From positions 110,193-174,192 of the forward strand of contig NZ_CABPVS010000004.1 in assembly GCF_902460845.1 (NCBI RefSeq): a DNA stretch of 64,000 nt, read 5' to 3'. This document shows, piece by piece, positions 26,486-35,747 of this stretch (its first letter is position 1; every line of letters begins with the position of its first letter). The DNA is from Campylobacter concisus. Its GTDB lineage: Bacteria; Campylobacterota; Campylobacteria; Campylobacterales; Campylobacteraceae. The translations under genes and the position numbers were made by a program. The notes under the pieces are model-generated. The model saw only the letters and a program-made list of their open reading frames with translations, was not told where the DNA came from and did no database searches.

Positions 26486-27054
26486 AAAGAGGCTTAGAAA
26501 AATTTAACGAACTAACTGAGTCTTTTGCAAAGCTCCCTGGTGTTGGTAAAAAATCAGCCGCAAGGTTTGCCTATTTTGTCTGCATGCAAGATAGCTTTGC
26601 AGGGCTAAGGCTCGCTCAAAATATCGAAGACGCGGTGAGATTTATCAAGCGCTGTGAGCGTTGCGGTGGGCTAAGCGAAAATGAAATTTGTGACATTTGC
26701 AGCGATGAGAGTAGGGACAGCGACGTCATCTTGCTGGTTGAAAGTCCAAAAGATATCTTGGTTTTTGAGCAAAATGGCATCTACAATGGACTTTATTTTG
26801 TACTTGATGAGATCGACGAAGATGCCATAGAGAGGCTGCGAAGCGCTATCACGCAAAATGGTTCAAAAGAGGTCGTTTTTGCCTTTACGCCGGGGTTAAA
26901 TTCAGACGCGCTCATGCTTTATGTCGAGGACAAGCTTGGTATGAGTGAAATTTCATTTAGCAAGATCGCTCAGGGCGTGCCAACTGGTGTAAATTTAGAA
27001 AACGTCGATATGCTTTCACTTTTAAAAGCCTACGAAAGCCGTACAAAAGCCTAA
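26482..27054 (+). CDS. recR: Recombination protein RecR
   Basis: RecR with RecO loads RecA at gaps in damaged DNA. The 190-residue protein shows the helix-hairpin-helix start (LTESFAKLPGVGKKSAARFAYF), the zinc finger CERCGGLSENEICDIC, and a Toprim domain (VILLVESPKDILVFEQNGIYNGLYFVL, EVVFAFTPGLNSDALMLYV, AQGVPTGVNLENVD). It follows racS with a four-base overlap. It is a little shorter than the E. coli protein, as in other Campylobacter. Confidence 0.95.
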   Translation: MKRGLEKFNELTESFAKLPGVGKKSAARFAYFVCMQDSFAGLRLAQNIEDAVRFIKRCERCGGLSENEICDICSDESRDSDVILLVESPKDILVFEQNGIYNGLYFVLDEIDEDAIERLRSAITQNGSKEVVFAFTPGLNSDALMLYVEDKLGMSEISFSKIAQGVPTGVNLENVDMLSLLKAYESRTKA

Positions 27055-27071
27055 TTAAACTTTCTTTTAGT

Positions 27072-27139
27072 TATAATTTTGCCTAAATTTATAGAAATTT
27101 AGCCAAGGCTCAACCGCTGCTAAATTTAAAGGATATAGG
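27072..27139 (+). promoter_or_regulatory. trp operon promoter and leader
   Basis: TATAAT at 27072-27077 is followed by a ~55-base leader. CTAAATTT (27083-27090) pairs with AAATTTAG (27095-27102) around an ATAG loop. The same AAATTTAG could instead pair with a second CTAAATTT at 27120-27127, which touches the ribosome site AAAGGA. The two pairings exclude each other, so a switch is possible. A/T words of this kind are common here and chance is not excluded. I see no leader peptide rich in Trp codons. Confidence 0.5.
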
Positions 27140-28756
27140 TTGATTTTACTCATAGATAATTACGATAGTTTTGTTTTTAATGTTGAGCAATATGTAAAAG
27201 AGCTTACAGATGAAGAGGTTAGATGTGTTAGAAATGACAAGATCACACTTGACGAGATCAAAAAACTAAACCCAAGCAAGATCATTTTAAGCCCAGGGCC
27301 AAAGCATCCAAAAGATAGCGGAGTTTGTTTAGAAATTCTAAAAGCCGACCTTGGCGTGCCAGTGCTTGGAATTTGCCTTGGACACCAAGCTATAGGGCTT
27401 AGTTTTGGCGCAAAGATAAAAAGGCTAGATGACCCACTTCACGGCAAGACCTCGTTTATTGACGTGAAAAACAAAGAGCCGCTTTTTGCTGGGCTACCTG
27501 AGCGCTTTGAGGTTATGCGCTACCACTCGCTTTATGTCGATGAGCTCCCAGCTGGACTAAGTGCTGATGCGGTGAGCGATGATGGCGTAGTAATGGCGCT
27601 TAGCGTAAAAGATAAGCCGATATTTGGCATCCAGTTTCACCCTGAGAGCTACTTTACACAATACGGCAAAAAGATCGTTGAAAATTTTGTAAATTACAAG
27701 GCAAAAGATGAGGTTAAAGAGCTAAAAATCCGCTCTCTTAAACCATATCTTATCAAGCTTCAAGAGAGCATACCGCTTGATGATAGCGACTTTGAGCAAA
27801 TTTGCGAGATAATAGCCAGTAAAGAGTACGAGATCGTGCAGCTTTCAGCCCTTTTGGTGCTCATTAGCGAAAAGAGCCTCTATCCAAAAAGCCTCGCTGC
27901 GCTTGCAAAAAATATCCTAAAATACTCGCAAACCTACCGCGATGACACGCCTATGATCGATCTTTGCGGCACTGGAGGCGATGGCTTTAAGACGATAAAT
28001 ATCTCAACAACTGTGGCATTTATCCTTGCAAGCCTTGGCATAAAGGTCGCAAAACACGGCAACAAGGCAGTTTCAAGCAAGTCAGGTAGCTCTGATGTGC
28101 TTGAAATTTTAGGCGTAAAAAGTGAAAAATCACTGGCAAAACAGCGCGAAAATTTAGCTAGTAAAAATTTAGCCTTTTTCCATGCGCCATTTTTCCACCC
28201 ACTAGTTGGTGAGGTCAGAGAAGTGCGCCAAAGACTTGGCATAAGAACCGTATTTAACGTGCTTGGACCACTTTTAAATCCAAATTTAAACCTTACAAAT
28301 CAGCTAGTTGGCGTCTATCATAAGCCTGTCTTAAAACTCTACGCCCAGACACTTAAAATCCTTGGCAGAAAGCACGCTCTAGTCGTCCGCGGCGATGACG
28401 GACTGGACGAGATCACGCTTTGTAGTGAAACAAGCGTTGTGGAGCTAAAAAATGGCGAAATTTTTGAGTACAGCATCACGCCAGAGCAGTTTGGCTTTAA
28501 AAGAGCGCTTCACAGCGATATCGAGGGCGACATACCTGAAGAAAACGCCAAAACCTTGATCCGTACGCTAAAAGGCGAGGAGCAGGGGGCGAAATTTGAC
28601 ATCGTTGTCTTTAACGCGATGTTTGCGCTTTATGCAGCTGATGGCGCAAATAATCCAGACGAGGCTAAAAAAATGGTGCTAGAGGCGATAAATTCTGGCA
28701 GGGCGTATAAATTTTATGAAGAGTTTATAAAGGCTGGGGCTAATGGCGCTAGTTAA
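27140..28756 (+). CDS. trpGD: Anthranilate synthase glutamine amidotransferase / anthranilate phosphoribosyltransferase fusion
   Basis: A 538-residue bifunctional enzyme. Residues 1-190 are a class I glutamine amidotransferase (LLIDNYDSFVFNVEQY, nucleophile Cys in GICLGHQAIG, FHPES with the catalytic His) that feeds ammonia to TrpE. Residues ~200-538 are TrpD, which joins anthranilate and PRPP (DLCGTGGDGFKTINISTTVAF, KHGNKAVSSKSGSSD, FNVLGPLLNP). The start is TTG 27140 after AAAGGATATAGG. Such fusions are usual in Campylobacter. trpE, which should supply the partner subunit, is not upstream; recR is. Confidence 0.94.
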   Translation: MILLIDNYDSFVFNVEQYVKELTDEEVRCVRNDKITLDEIKKLNPSKIILSPGPKHPKDSGVCLEILKADLGVPVLGICLGHQAIGLSFGAKIKRLDDPLHGKTSFIDVKNKEPLFAGLPERFEVMRYHSLYVDELPAGLSADAVSDDGVVMALSVKDKPIFGIQFHPESYFTQYGKKIVENFVNYKAKDEVKELKIRSLKPYLIKLQESIPLDDSDFEQICEIIASKEYEIVQLSALLVLISEKSLYPKSLAALAKNILKYSQTYRDDTPMIDLCGTGGDGFKTINISTTVAFILASLGIKVAKHGNKAVSSKSGSSDVLEILGVKSEKSLAKQRENLASKNLAFFHAPFFHPLVGEVREVRQRLGIRTVFNVLGPLLNPNLNLTNQLVGVYHKPVLKLYAQTLKILGRKHALVVRGDDGLDEITLCSETSVVELKNGEIFEYSITPEQFGFKRALHSDIEGDIPEENAKTLIRTLKGEEQGAKFDIVVFNAMFALYAADGANNPDEAKKMVLEAINSGRAYKFYEEFIKAGANGAS

Positions 28757-29357
28757 AATTTGTGGTATCAAAACGCTAGATGAGGCGAGTGCGGTTTGTG
28801 CTTTGGATGTTGATTTTATCGGGTTAATATTTGCTAAAAGTAAAAGAAGGGTTGAGCTAAATTTAGCTAGGCAGATAGCGAAATTTGCTCACAACAAGAG
28901 TAAAAAAGTAGTTGGCGTTTTTGCTGAGCAAAGTGAGTGCGAGATAATAGAAATTTGCCAGTTTGCTGGTCTTGATGTGGCTCAAGTGCATGGAGTGGTG
29001 AGTGAAAATTTAGAGACAAATTTAAAAGATATGGGGCTTGAGATTTGGCAGGTTTTTAGCGTGAAAGATAGCTTGCCAGAGGTTGATTTTAAGCATTTTG
29101 ACATGGCGCTTTTTGACTGCAAGGGCGAAAATGCTGGCGGAAACGGCACTAGCTTTGAGTGGGAAATTTTAAAAGAGGTTAAGTTTAAATTTGGCATGGC
29201 TGGAGGCATAGGCGAGCACAACATAAAAGAGGCGCTGAAATTTAAGCCATATCTAGTCGATATCAACTCCAAAGTCGAGGACGAAAACGGCATAAAAGAT
29301 GCGCAAAAGATAGAGAGAATTTTAAAGATCATAGGTGAGGTAGAAAATGAACACTAA
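28743..29357 (+). CDS. trpF: Phosphoribosylanthranilate isomerase
   Basis: TrpF isomerises phosphoribosylanthranilate to CdRP. The 204-residue TIM barrel carries [13 protein letters not shown] with the catalytic Cys, [20 protein letters not shown] and the phosphate loop [13 protein letters not shown] followed by [14 protein letters not shown]. It overlaps trpGD by 14 bases and trpB by 11. The indole-glycerol-phosphate synthase gene trpC is absent between them, so the step after TrpF must be encoded elsewhere. Confidence 0.94.
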   Translation: MALVKICGIKTLDEASAVCALDVDFIGLIFAKSKRRVELNLARQIAKFAHNKSKKVVGVFAEQSECEIIEICQFAGLDVAQVHGVVSENLETNLKDMGLEIWQVFSVKDSLPEVDFKHFDMALFDCKGENAGGNGTSFEWEILKEVKFKFGMAGGIGEHNIKEALKFKPYLVDINSKVEDENGIKDAQKIERILKIIGEVENEH

Positions 29358-30528
29358 AGCATATTTTGGAAAATTTGGCGGGCAGTTTGTGCCTGAGACG
29401 GTGATGTTTGCCCTTGATGAGCTAGAAAATGCTTATGAGAGCATCGCAAAAACAAAAGAGTTTAAAGACGAGCTTGATGATCTTTTGAAAAACTACGTTG
29501 GCAGGCCTAGTCCGCTCTTTTTTGCAAAGCGCCTAAGCGAGCACTACGGACATGAAATTTACCTCAAGCGTGAGGATCTAAACCACACGGGCGCGCACAA
29601 GATAAATAATGCTCTAGCTCAAGCGTTGCTTGCTAAAAAAATGGGTAAAAAGAAAATTTTAGCTGAGACTGGAGCTGGACAGCATGGCGTGGCAACAGCG
29701 ACTGCAGCGGCACTTTTGGGCTTAGAGTGTGATGTATATATGGGCGCAACAGACGTGGCTAGACAGCAGCTAAATGCCTTTCGTATGCAGCTTCTTGGCG
29801 CAAAAGTGGTGAGCGTAGAAGACGGCTTAAAAACGTTAAAAGAGGCGACTACGGCGGCTATTCAAGCATGGGTAAATGAGATAGAGAGCGCATTTTACGT
29901 CATTGGCTCAGCCGTTGGTCCGCACCCATATCCAAAGATCGTGCGTGACTTCCAAAGCATCATCGGCACAGAGGCCAAAGCTCAGCTTGCAGATTACGGC
30001 AAAAAGGCCGACTACGTCATTGCCTGCGTTGGCGGCGGCAGTAATGCTATTGGTATTTTTAGTGCGTTTTTGGACGATGAGAGCGTAAATTTGGTAGGTA
30101 TAGAAGCTGGCGGCCTTGGCATAGAGACGCCTTATCACGCAGCTACGCTTAGCAAAGGTAAAACCGGCATCATCCACGGCATGAAAACGACCGTGTTGCA
30201 AGATGAGTATGGCATGATCTCGCCAGTTCACAGCATCTCAGCAGGCCTAGACTACCCAGGCATCGGCCCAGAGCACGCCCACTTAAACGACATCAAAAGG
30301 GTAAGATACGAAGCCGTGACCGACGATGAGTGCATAAATGCCTTGTATTTTCTAAGCAAGATGGAGGGCATCATCCCAGCCATCGAGAGCGCGCACGCGC
30401 TGGCATATCTAGAAAAGCTTTGCCCAAAACTCGATAAAAAAAGCGTCATCGTCGTAAACGTCTCAGGCAGGGGCGATAAGGACATAAACACAGTTATCGG
30501 CTACGAAAAAGGAAAAATTTATGGATAA
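29347..30528 (+). CDS. trpB: Tryptophan synthase beta chain
   Basis: TrpB joins indole and serine with PLP to make tryptophan. The 393-residue protein has the standard signatures: [40 protein letters not shown] (PLP Lys in HKINN), [29 protein letters not shown] and the C-terminal [13 protein letters not shown]. It is the catalytic partner of TrpA, whose gene overlaps its end by eight bases. Confidence 0.97.
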   Translation: MNTKAYFGKFGGQFVPETVMFALDELENAYESIAKTKEFKDELDDLLKNYVGRPSPLFFAKRLSEHYGHEIYLKREDLNHTGAHKINNALAQALLAKKMGKKKILAETGAGQHGVATATAAALLGLECDVYMGATDVARQQLNAFRMQLLGAKVVSVEDGLKTLKEATTAAIQAWVNEIESAFYVIGSAVGPHPYPKIVRDFQSIIGTEAKAQLADYGKKADYVIACVGGGSNAIGIFSAFLDDESVNLVGIEAGGLGIETPYHAATLSKGKTGIIHGMKTTVLQDEYGMISPVHSISAGLDYPGIGPEHAHLNDIKRVRYEAVTDDECINALYFLSKMEGIIPAIESAHALAYLEKLCPKLDKKSVIVVNVSGRGDKDINTVIGYEKGKIYG

Positions 30529-31270
30529 GATAAAAAGTGCATTTAGTGGCAAAAAAGTAAACATCGGCTACATCGTGGCTGGATATCCAAGCCTAGAAAA
30601 AACGAAGGAATTTTTAGAAAATTTAGATGAGAGTACACTTGATCTAGTCGAGATCGGCATCCCTTACTCTGACCCACTAGCTGACGGAAAACTCATCGCG
30701 CAAGCTAGCTTTGAGACAGTGCAAAACGGCGTAAATACAGATATTGTCTTTGATATGCTTGAGAGTTGTAAGGCAAAAGTGACAAAGCCACTCGTTTTTC
30801 TGGTCTATTTTAATATCATCTTTGCTTATGGCGTTGATAAATTTCTAAAAAGATCAGTTGAGGCTGGAGTTAGCGGCTTTATCGTTCCGGATCTGCCTTG
30901 CGAGGAGTGCGAGGAGTTTGCTCTAAAATGCAAGGAGCTAAATTTAAGCCTGATACCACTTATCAGCGTCACCTCTGGGGGCAGGGCGGATGGAATTTTG
31001 AAATTTGGCTCAGGATTTATTTATGCTCTTGGTGCGATCGGCGTTAGTGGCTCAAAAAGGGCTGATGAAGACAGGATAAAAAATTTGGTCCTAGAGCTTA
31101 AGAAAAAGAGTGATCTGCCAGTGGCTGTGGGCTTTGGTATAAAAAACAAAGATGATGTTAATGAAGTAAAAAAATATGCTGACGGAGCGATAATAGGTAC
31201 GCAAATAGTTAAGCTTTGTGCCGAATTTAGTGGTGAAAAGCTAGCAAAAGAGATAGATAAACTCTTTTAA
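30521..31270 (+). CDS. trpA: Tryptophan synthase alpha chain
   Basis: TrpA cleaves indole-3-glycerol phosphate and channels indole to TrpB. The 249-residue barrel shows [41 protein letters not shown] (catalytic Glu and Asp), [31 protein letters not shown]-like sequence and [13 protein letters not shown]. It is the last trp gene. A new promoter lies 40 bases downstream for the flagellar genes. Confidence 0.96.
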   Translation: MDKIKSAFSGKKVNIGYIVAGYPSLEKTKEFLENLDESTLDLVEIGIPYSDPLADGKLIAQASFETVQNGVNTDIVFDMLESCKAKVTKPLVFLVYFNIIFAYGVDKFLKRSVEAGVSGFIVPDLPCEECEEFALKCKELNLSLIPLISVTSGGRADGILKFGSGFIYALGAIGVSGSKRADEDRIKNLVLELKKKSDLPVAVGFGIKNKDDVNEVKKYADGAIIGTQIVKLCAEFSGEKLAKEIDKLF

Positions 31271-31311
31271 AATGCTTAATAAATTTATAGCTAATTTAGT
31301 AAAGCCAAAGT

Positions 31312-31317
31312 ATAATT
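31312..31317 (+). promoter_or_regulatory. Promoter of the CheX-like/fliN/fliO-like genes
   Basis: A consensus TATAAT lies 32 bases before ATG 31349, in the 78-base gap after trpA. The ribosome site AAGGAAGAG follows. It lets the flagellar genes be expressed apart from the trp operon. Confidence 0.6.
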
Positions 31318-31348
31318 GAAAATGCATTTCAAGTCTTAAGGAAGAGAT

Positions 31349-31768
31349 ATGAGAAAAGTTATAGATGAAGCTACAAGCTATCTTTGCAAGGATACTTTAG
31401 GGCTAGATTTAGAGTTTGGCAAGAGTCTGGGCAAAGGATTTTACGGAGCTAGCATACCAGTCTATAAGGGCAAAAGCGAGTATCATTTTTACCTATTTTT
31501 TAAAAAAGATACTTTGAAAATTTTCATGAATGCCTTTTTTGGTCACGAAGATGTTGATGGTGGCGATCTGGACGATCTTTGCAAAGAAATAGCTAATCAA
31601 ATCATCGGCAAGGCTAAAAATCTGCTAAACGAAAAAGAGCCAAATGCGTACAAACTAGGAACGCCTGAATTTTTAGGCGAAGTTGAAAATTTTGGCATAA
31701 AGCTAAAAGAGAAATTTGTATATAAAATAAAAAATAGAACATTTCAAATAGGCTACGACATACAATGA
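31349..31768 (+). CDS. CheX-like chemotaxis phosphatase domain protein
   Basis: A 139-residue single-domain protein with the CheC/CheX/FliY fold pattern. Its helix LCKEIANQIIGKAKNLL contains ExxN (EIAN), the active pair of CheY-P phosphatases in this family. Residues 15-50 (GKGFYGASIPVYKG, YHFYLFFKKDTLKIFMNAFFG) fit the beta strands. It is translated together with a FliN gene (ATGA overlap), which points to a role at the flagellar switch, probably shortening the CheY-P signal. C. jejuni has a comparable gene after trpA as I recall. Confidence 0.72.
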   Translation: MRKVIDEATSYLCKDTLGLDLEFGKSLGKGFYGASIPVYKGKSEYHFYLFFKKDTLKIFMNAFFGHEDVDGGDLDDLCKEIANQIIGKAKNLLNEKEPNAYKLGTPEFLGEVENFGIKLKEKFVYKIKNRTFQIGYDIQ

Positions 31769-32082
31769 ACGACGAGAGTGCGATAGAGACACTAGAGCAG
31801 TTAGGGCTTTTTAAGAGCTATGATGAGCTTATGGATATAAGTGTTGATTTTATAGCTGAGCTAGGAACTACCACGGTTAGTATAAATGAGCTTTTGAAAT
31901 TTGAAGCTGGCTCAGTCATAGACCTTGAAAAGCCAGCTGGTGAGAGTGTGGAGCTATATATAAATAATAGAATTTTTGGAAAAGGTGAAGTAATGGTTTA
32001 TGAGAAAAATTTAGCCATCAGGATAAATGAAATTTTGGATTCAAAGTCAGTTATTCAGTACTTCAAAAAAGAACTTTTATGA
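31765..32082 (+). CDS. fliN: Flagellar motor switch protein FliN
   Basis: FliN forms the lower C-ring of the flagellar switch and helps export. The 105-residue protein is a SpoA/FliMN domain: DISVDFIAELGTTTVSINELLKFEAGSVIDLEKPAGESVELYINNRIFGKGEVMVYEKNLAIRI (residues 24-90) contains the typical GSVIDL and GEVMV turns. It overlaps the CheX-like gene and the FliO-like gene by four bases each. Other flagellar genes are elsewhere in the genome. Confidence 0.92.
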   Translation: MNDESAIETLEQLGLFKSYDELMDISVDFIAELGTTTVSINELLKFEAGSVIDLEKPAGESVELYINNRIFGKGEVMVYEKNLAIRINEILDSKSVIQYFKKELL

Positions 32083-32957
32083 AATTTATACTATTTTTCT
32101 TACTTTTTGCAACTCAAATTTTAGCTTCAAATCTATTAACTTACAATATCTATGAACGTGCTGATAGAGTCGATATTATGCTTAGCTTTGATGCACCTTA
32201 TGAAGGAAATATCTTTCAAAAGCGCGAAAAAGATACAACATCTTTGATATTAAATTCTCTAAATTACGATCAAAGTGCTAGCAAAGACATAAACTCAAAA
32301 ATTATTCAAGAGCTTGAGATAGAGCCAAAGCAAAACTCACTTGTCTTAAATTTACGCTCAAATGATGCTATTATCGTAAATGCTTCAAAGACGACTGATA
32401 GTTTTGGGCTCCGCATTCGTGTAACTCTAAAAAATGCAAAACCTCAAATACAAAATATGCCTCAAGCTAGTGCAAAAATAGAGACCCCTAGTACTCCAAA
32501 GGCAGATGAAGAGCCTATGCTGAATATAGACTCAAGATATTTTATAGTCTTAAGTGTGCTTATTGCGCTTCTTGTATTTTTATATGTATTTAAAAGATAT
32601 ATTACTTCAAAGAGTAATGATTTTGGCGGATTTAAAACACCTAGAAATCAGTCTCAAAATGATACAAAATCAATGAACTGGCTACTTAAAAATCAAAATA
32701 GTGGCGTAAATATCATCTATGAAAAATATCTTGATCGTACGAATAAACTAATGTTACTAAGCTATGAAAATAGGCGTTATTTAGTGATAGTTGGTAGCTC
32801 AAATGTAATGCTTGATAGCTTTGGTGAAGACAAGATACAAAATGAGCAGGATTTTGCTATATTTTTCGAAGAGAACAAGAAAAAACTAAGCTCATTTTTA
32901 GAAGAGCGAAAAAATAGTTTAAGTAACTATAAAGATAAAATGAGCGGAGAATTTTAG
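32079..32957 (+). CDS. FliO-like flagellar export membrane protein
   Basis: A 292-residue protein. A cleavable signal (MKFILFFLLFATQILAS) is followed by a ~130-residue periplasmic domain of AMIN type (YERADRVDIMLSFDAP), one membrane helix at ~152-168 (YFIVLSVLIALLVFLYV), and a cytoplasmic domain with the FliO pattern (DRTNKLMLLSYENRRYLVIVGSSNVMLDSF). H. pylori FliO has the same extended periplasmic part and also follows fliN, as I recall. FliO assists assembly of the FliP export pore. The name rests on topology, the C-terminal pattern and position. Confidence 0.7.
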   Translation: MKFILFFLLFATQILASNLLTYNIYERADRVDIMLSFDAPYEGNIFQKREKDTTSLILNSLNYDQSASKDINSKIIQELEIEPKQNSLVLNLRSNDAIIVNASKTTDSFGLRIRVTLKNAKPQIQNMPQASAKIETPSTPKADEEPMLNIDSRYFIVLSVLIALLVFLYVFKRYITSKSNDFGGFKTPRNQSQNDTKSMNWLLKNQNSGVNIIYEKYLDRTNKLMLLSYENRRYLVIVGSSNVMLDSFGEDKIQNEQDFAIFFEENKKKLSSFLEERKNSLSNYKDKMSGEF

Positions 32958-32977
32958 TAGTTTTAGCTAAAATTCTC
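32947..32977. terminator. Hairpin between convergent genes
   Basis: GAGAATTTTAG (32947-32957) and CTAAAATTCTC (32967-32977) form a perfect 11-bp stem with a nine-base loop. The TAG stop codon of the FliO-like gene is inside the left arm. It lies between two convergent genes and could end both transcripts; the following T-tracts are imperfect. Confidence 0.6.
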
Positions 32978-33018
32978 ATCCAATTTAAATTTTTATGCGT
33001 TAAAGCTAGTTTCAAAAT

Positions 33019-34467
33019 TTATACAAACGTAATAGCAAAAATTTCAGGCTTTGTGATCTTTTTTATCTCTTCTTTTGCCATAGCAAATTCTTTTGCACCT
33101 TCTATTTTCAGCGTGTGCCCACTAAATTCGAAGTTTAAATTCAGCCTTTCACAGGTTAGATCAAGTGCCTTTGCTAGTGAGAGTATAAAACTTAGCCATC
33201 TTATACACTCGGCTTTTGGAAGTAAATTTTTATATCGCTCAAATTCATAGATATTTTTTTTTCCGTTTGTGCCAATTACTACTGCAATCAATGCTTTTTG
33301 TTCGTGCGAAAAGCCATAATTTAAGGCATTTAGGACTATATAGGCTGAGTTTTTATGATCGCCATAAAAGCCAATCTCTTGACCGACATTGTGAAGTTTT
33401 GCAGCAACTAAAAGCACTTCAAGATAGTTATCGCTTAGACCGTGAAGCTTTTTTAATACCATAAATATATCTTTTGTATACTTTGTGACCGATTTATTGC
33501 ATGATAATATAAAACGATCTTGCAAACTTTTGATACTTGGATTAAAATTTTGTGGAAATTTAAGGCTAGGGCGTAAAAAATCTTTCAAGAACACCCCCTC
33601 TCTTACGCCAACCCCACTTGTTATAATATTTTTGGCATTTAGAGCTTTGGCGAGGGCCAAAAAGATATGTGCACCCTCTCTAATGGTGTCGTATCTGTCT
33701 TTTTTAATAGGAAATTTATTTAGCTCAAGCACGCTAACATTTGCAATACTCTCGATGTAGGCTTGCTCGTCGCTAAGCTTGTAGCAAAAGCCATGCAGTG
33801 ATGAGAGTGGATATAAATTTTTGCTCATTATGGCAGATGATATCGCTCTAAGAGAGCCACCAATAGCGATTATATTTTGGCATTTAAATCGCTCATCTAT
33901 CTGTTTTGTAACCTGTTCTAGAAATTTTGGCAATTTATTTAAGTTTTTTTTATCAAAAAAAAGCTCTTTTAATCTAACTGTGCCAATGTCAAGTGAGAGT
34001 GTATCTATTATTTTACCTTTGCTTATTCTGGCGAGTTCAGTTGATCCGCCACCGATATCGATAGTGACGCATTCATCGATGTTATGGAGTAAATTTTTGG
34101 CTGCGATCGCACCAAAAGTAGCCTCTTCTTTGCCGTCAATGACTTTTAAATTTATACCAAGCTTTTTTCTTAAAAGAGAAATTAGAACATTTGCGTTTGG
34201 AGCGTCCCTAAGCGCTGAAGTACCAACACATAAGACTTTATTGCATTTGTAGCTTTTTATGATATTTGAAAATTCGCTAAAAGCCTTTAGTGCTTTTTCC
34301 ATTGAGCTTTCGGATATTTCATTGTTTGAACCATATCCGCCTTCGCCTAGACGCACTTTTGTTTTATATTCAGCTAGTATAAAAAACGCTAAGCGTGACG
34401 TTCTCTCAAATATCGCCATTCGCATAGAATTTGAGCCAAGGTCGATTACTGCGGTTCTCTTTGCCAT
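33019..34467 (-). CDS. Ppx/GppA family phosphatase
   Basis: Ppx/GppA enzymes hydrolyse polyphosphate or convert pppGpp to ppGpp, and so link phosphate stores and the stringent response. The 482-residue protein has the ASKHA domain (VIDLGSNSMRMAIF, EEATFGAIAAK, TIDIGGGSTELA, SGVGVREGVF) and a C-terminal HD-like helical domain (KLHNVGQEIGFYGDHKNSAYIVLN). Campylobacter often carry two paralogues; which activity dominates here is not visible. It starts two bases after the kinase gene stop, so it is translated with the two-component pair. Confidence 0.88.
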   Translation of the reverse strand: MAKRTAVIDLGSNSMRMAIFERTSRLAFFILAEYKTKVRLGEGGYGSNNEISESSMEKALKAFSEFSNIIKSYKCNKVLCVGTSALRDAPNANVLISLLRKKLGINLKVIDGKEEATFGAIAAKNLLHNIDECVTIDIGGGSTELARISKGKIIDTLSLDIGTVRLKELFFDKKNLNKLPKFLEQVTKQIDERFKCQNIIAIGGSLRAISSAIMSKNLYPLSSLHGFCYKLSDEQAYIESIANVSVLELNKFPIKKDRYDTIREGAHIFLALAKALNAKNIITSGVGVREGVFLKDFLRPSLKFPQNFNPSIKSLQDRFILSCNKSVTKYTKDIFMVLKKLHGLSDNYLEVLLVAAKLHNVGQEIGFYGDHKNSAYIVLNALNYGFSHEQKALIAVVIGTNGKKNIYEFERYKNLLPKAECIRWLSFILSLAKALDLTCERLNLNFEFSGHTLKIEGAKEFAMAKEEIKKITKPEIFAITFV

Positions 34468-34469
34468 TT

Positions 34470-35747
34470 TTATCCTTTTATATTTAAAACTAGGCTTGCG
34501 ACTGCACCGCTTCTATCGTTTCTATTTTTAATATCTACTTCGCCACCAAGAGCCTGTGCCGCACCTTTAGCTAGAAATAACCCAAGTCCAGCACCACCTT
34601 TGTCGCCATATCTTTTAAATGGAGCAAATAAATCTTTGCTCTCATCTATGCCTATTCCTTCATCTATTACTTCGATGATAAATTTATTTTTTATAAGCTT
34701 GGAGCTAATCTTAATGGTGCTATTTTTTGGTGAAAATTTAATGGCATTTTGAACAAAATTTTGCACAATGTGAGTTAGCAAGCTAGTTTGTATTTTTAGA
34801 TTTAAAATTTCTGGTTTTAGGTCCAGTTTTATATTTTTTTCATCATTTTTTGCAAGTATCTCATAGTTTTTCGCAAGTTTTTTTAAAAATCCTATGACAT
34901 CGGTATTTACTGGCTCTTCAAACTGGGCCCCCTCTTGACGACCGATCTCAAGCACAGAACTTATCATTGCATTCATACCGTTTATAGCTTCATTATTTGA
35001 TTTTAGAGCCTCGATATATTTTTCGCTCTCGCGTGGCTTTAAAAGTGTAACTTCATTTTTTGTTTTCATTACAGCCAGCGGTGTTTTTAGCTCATGCGCT
35101 ACGCCTACAAAAAGCTCTTTTTGGTATAAGACAAATGTTTGGATGCGAGAGATTAGCCTATTTATGCTCTGCCCAAGTGGTAAAAATTCATCTGGTAAAC
35201 TTTTTATGTCGATCTCATGGAGAAATTTTTCATCTAAATTTGTAAGTTTGTGACTCAAAATTTTTATAGGTATTAAAAGCATTCTTGATAAAAATAGTGC
35301 ATAAAAAAGTACCAAAAGTATCGCTGATACATTTACGATTATAATATCTATAAAAATTTCTTCTACTATATGAGCTTGAAGTGTAGTATCTTTTTCTAGG
35401 CTTAAATAACTGGTTTCATCGAGTTTTGTTATTAAAAAAGTTTTACTCTGATCCTTTGATTTTTGCGTTACGATATATGTTTCTTTATCTTGTGGCTCGT
35501 CTGTTTTTATCGTTGCTAGAGTTTTGTTTGGATTTTCTATCGTAAATGTTTTTGAATTTAAAGGATTGAAATTCTGAGGATTTTTTTTATAAGCTTCAGC
35601 TTGATAGTTTAGCTCATTAACTACACTTTGAAAAACGGTAACCCTTATATAGTGATAAAGCATTACCGAAATAACTACAATTAGCATCATAGCACCAGAT
35701 GCTAATTGTAGTATAAATCTATTCCTTAGGCTTTTTTGGGAAAACAA
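34470..35747 (-). CDS. Sensor histidine kinase paired with the CosR-like regulator
   Basis: A 425-residue membrane kinase. Helices at about 13-33 and 134-155 enclose a ~100-residue periplasmic region with many Lys/Thr. A HAMP-like linker follows, then the H-box VGVAHELKTPLAVMKTKNE, N-box LTHIVQNFVQNAIKFSP, DEGIGIDE and the G-box GGAGLGLFLAKGAAQALGG. It overlaps the regulator gene by 22 bases, so the two form a cognate pair. In C. jejuni the corresponding regulator CosR is described as an orphan, so this kinase is of special interest. Confidence 0.85.
   Translation of the reverse strand: MFSQKSLRNRFILQLASGAMMLIVVISVMLYHYIRVTVFQSVVNELNYQAEAYKKNPQNFNPLNSKTFTIENPNKTLATIKTDEPQDKETYIVTQKSKDQSKTFLITKLDETSYLSLEKDTTLQAHIVEEIFIDIIIVNVSAILLVLFYALFLSRMLLIPIKILSHKLTNLDEKFLHEIDIKSLPDEFLPLGQSINRLISRIQTFVLYQKELFVGVAHELKTPLAVMKTKNEVTLLKPRESEKYIEALKSNNEAINGMNAMISSVLEIGRQEGAQFEEPVNTDVIGFLKKLAKNYEILAKNDEKNIKLDLKPEILNLKIQTSLLTHIVQNFVQNAIKFSPKNSTIKISSKLIKNKFIIEVIDEGIGIDESKDLFAPFKRYGDKGGAGLGLFLAKGAAQALGGEVDIKNRNDRSGAVASLVLNIKG

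Noticed and set aside
27055..27139. Looked for a T-box or Trp leader peptide before trpGD
   Set aside because: No T-box core sequence and no short frame with tandem Trp codons is visible; only the A/T hairpins remain.
33821..34252. A 143-codon plus-strand frame antisense to the Ppx/GppA gene
   Set aside because: It is one of several open antisense frames across this gene; none has a ribosome site and the sense gene has clear family motifs.
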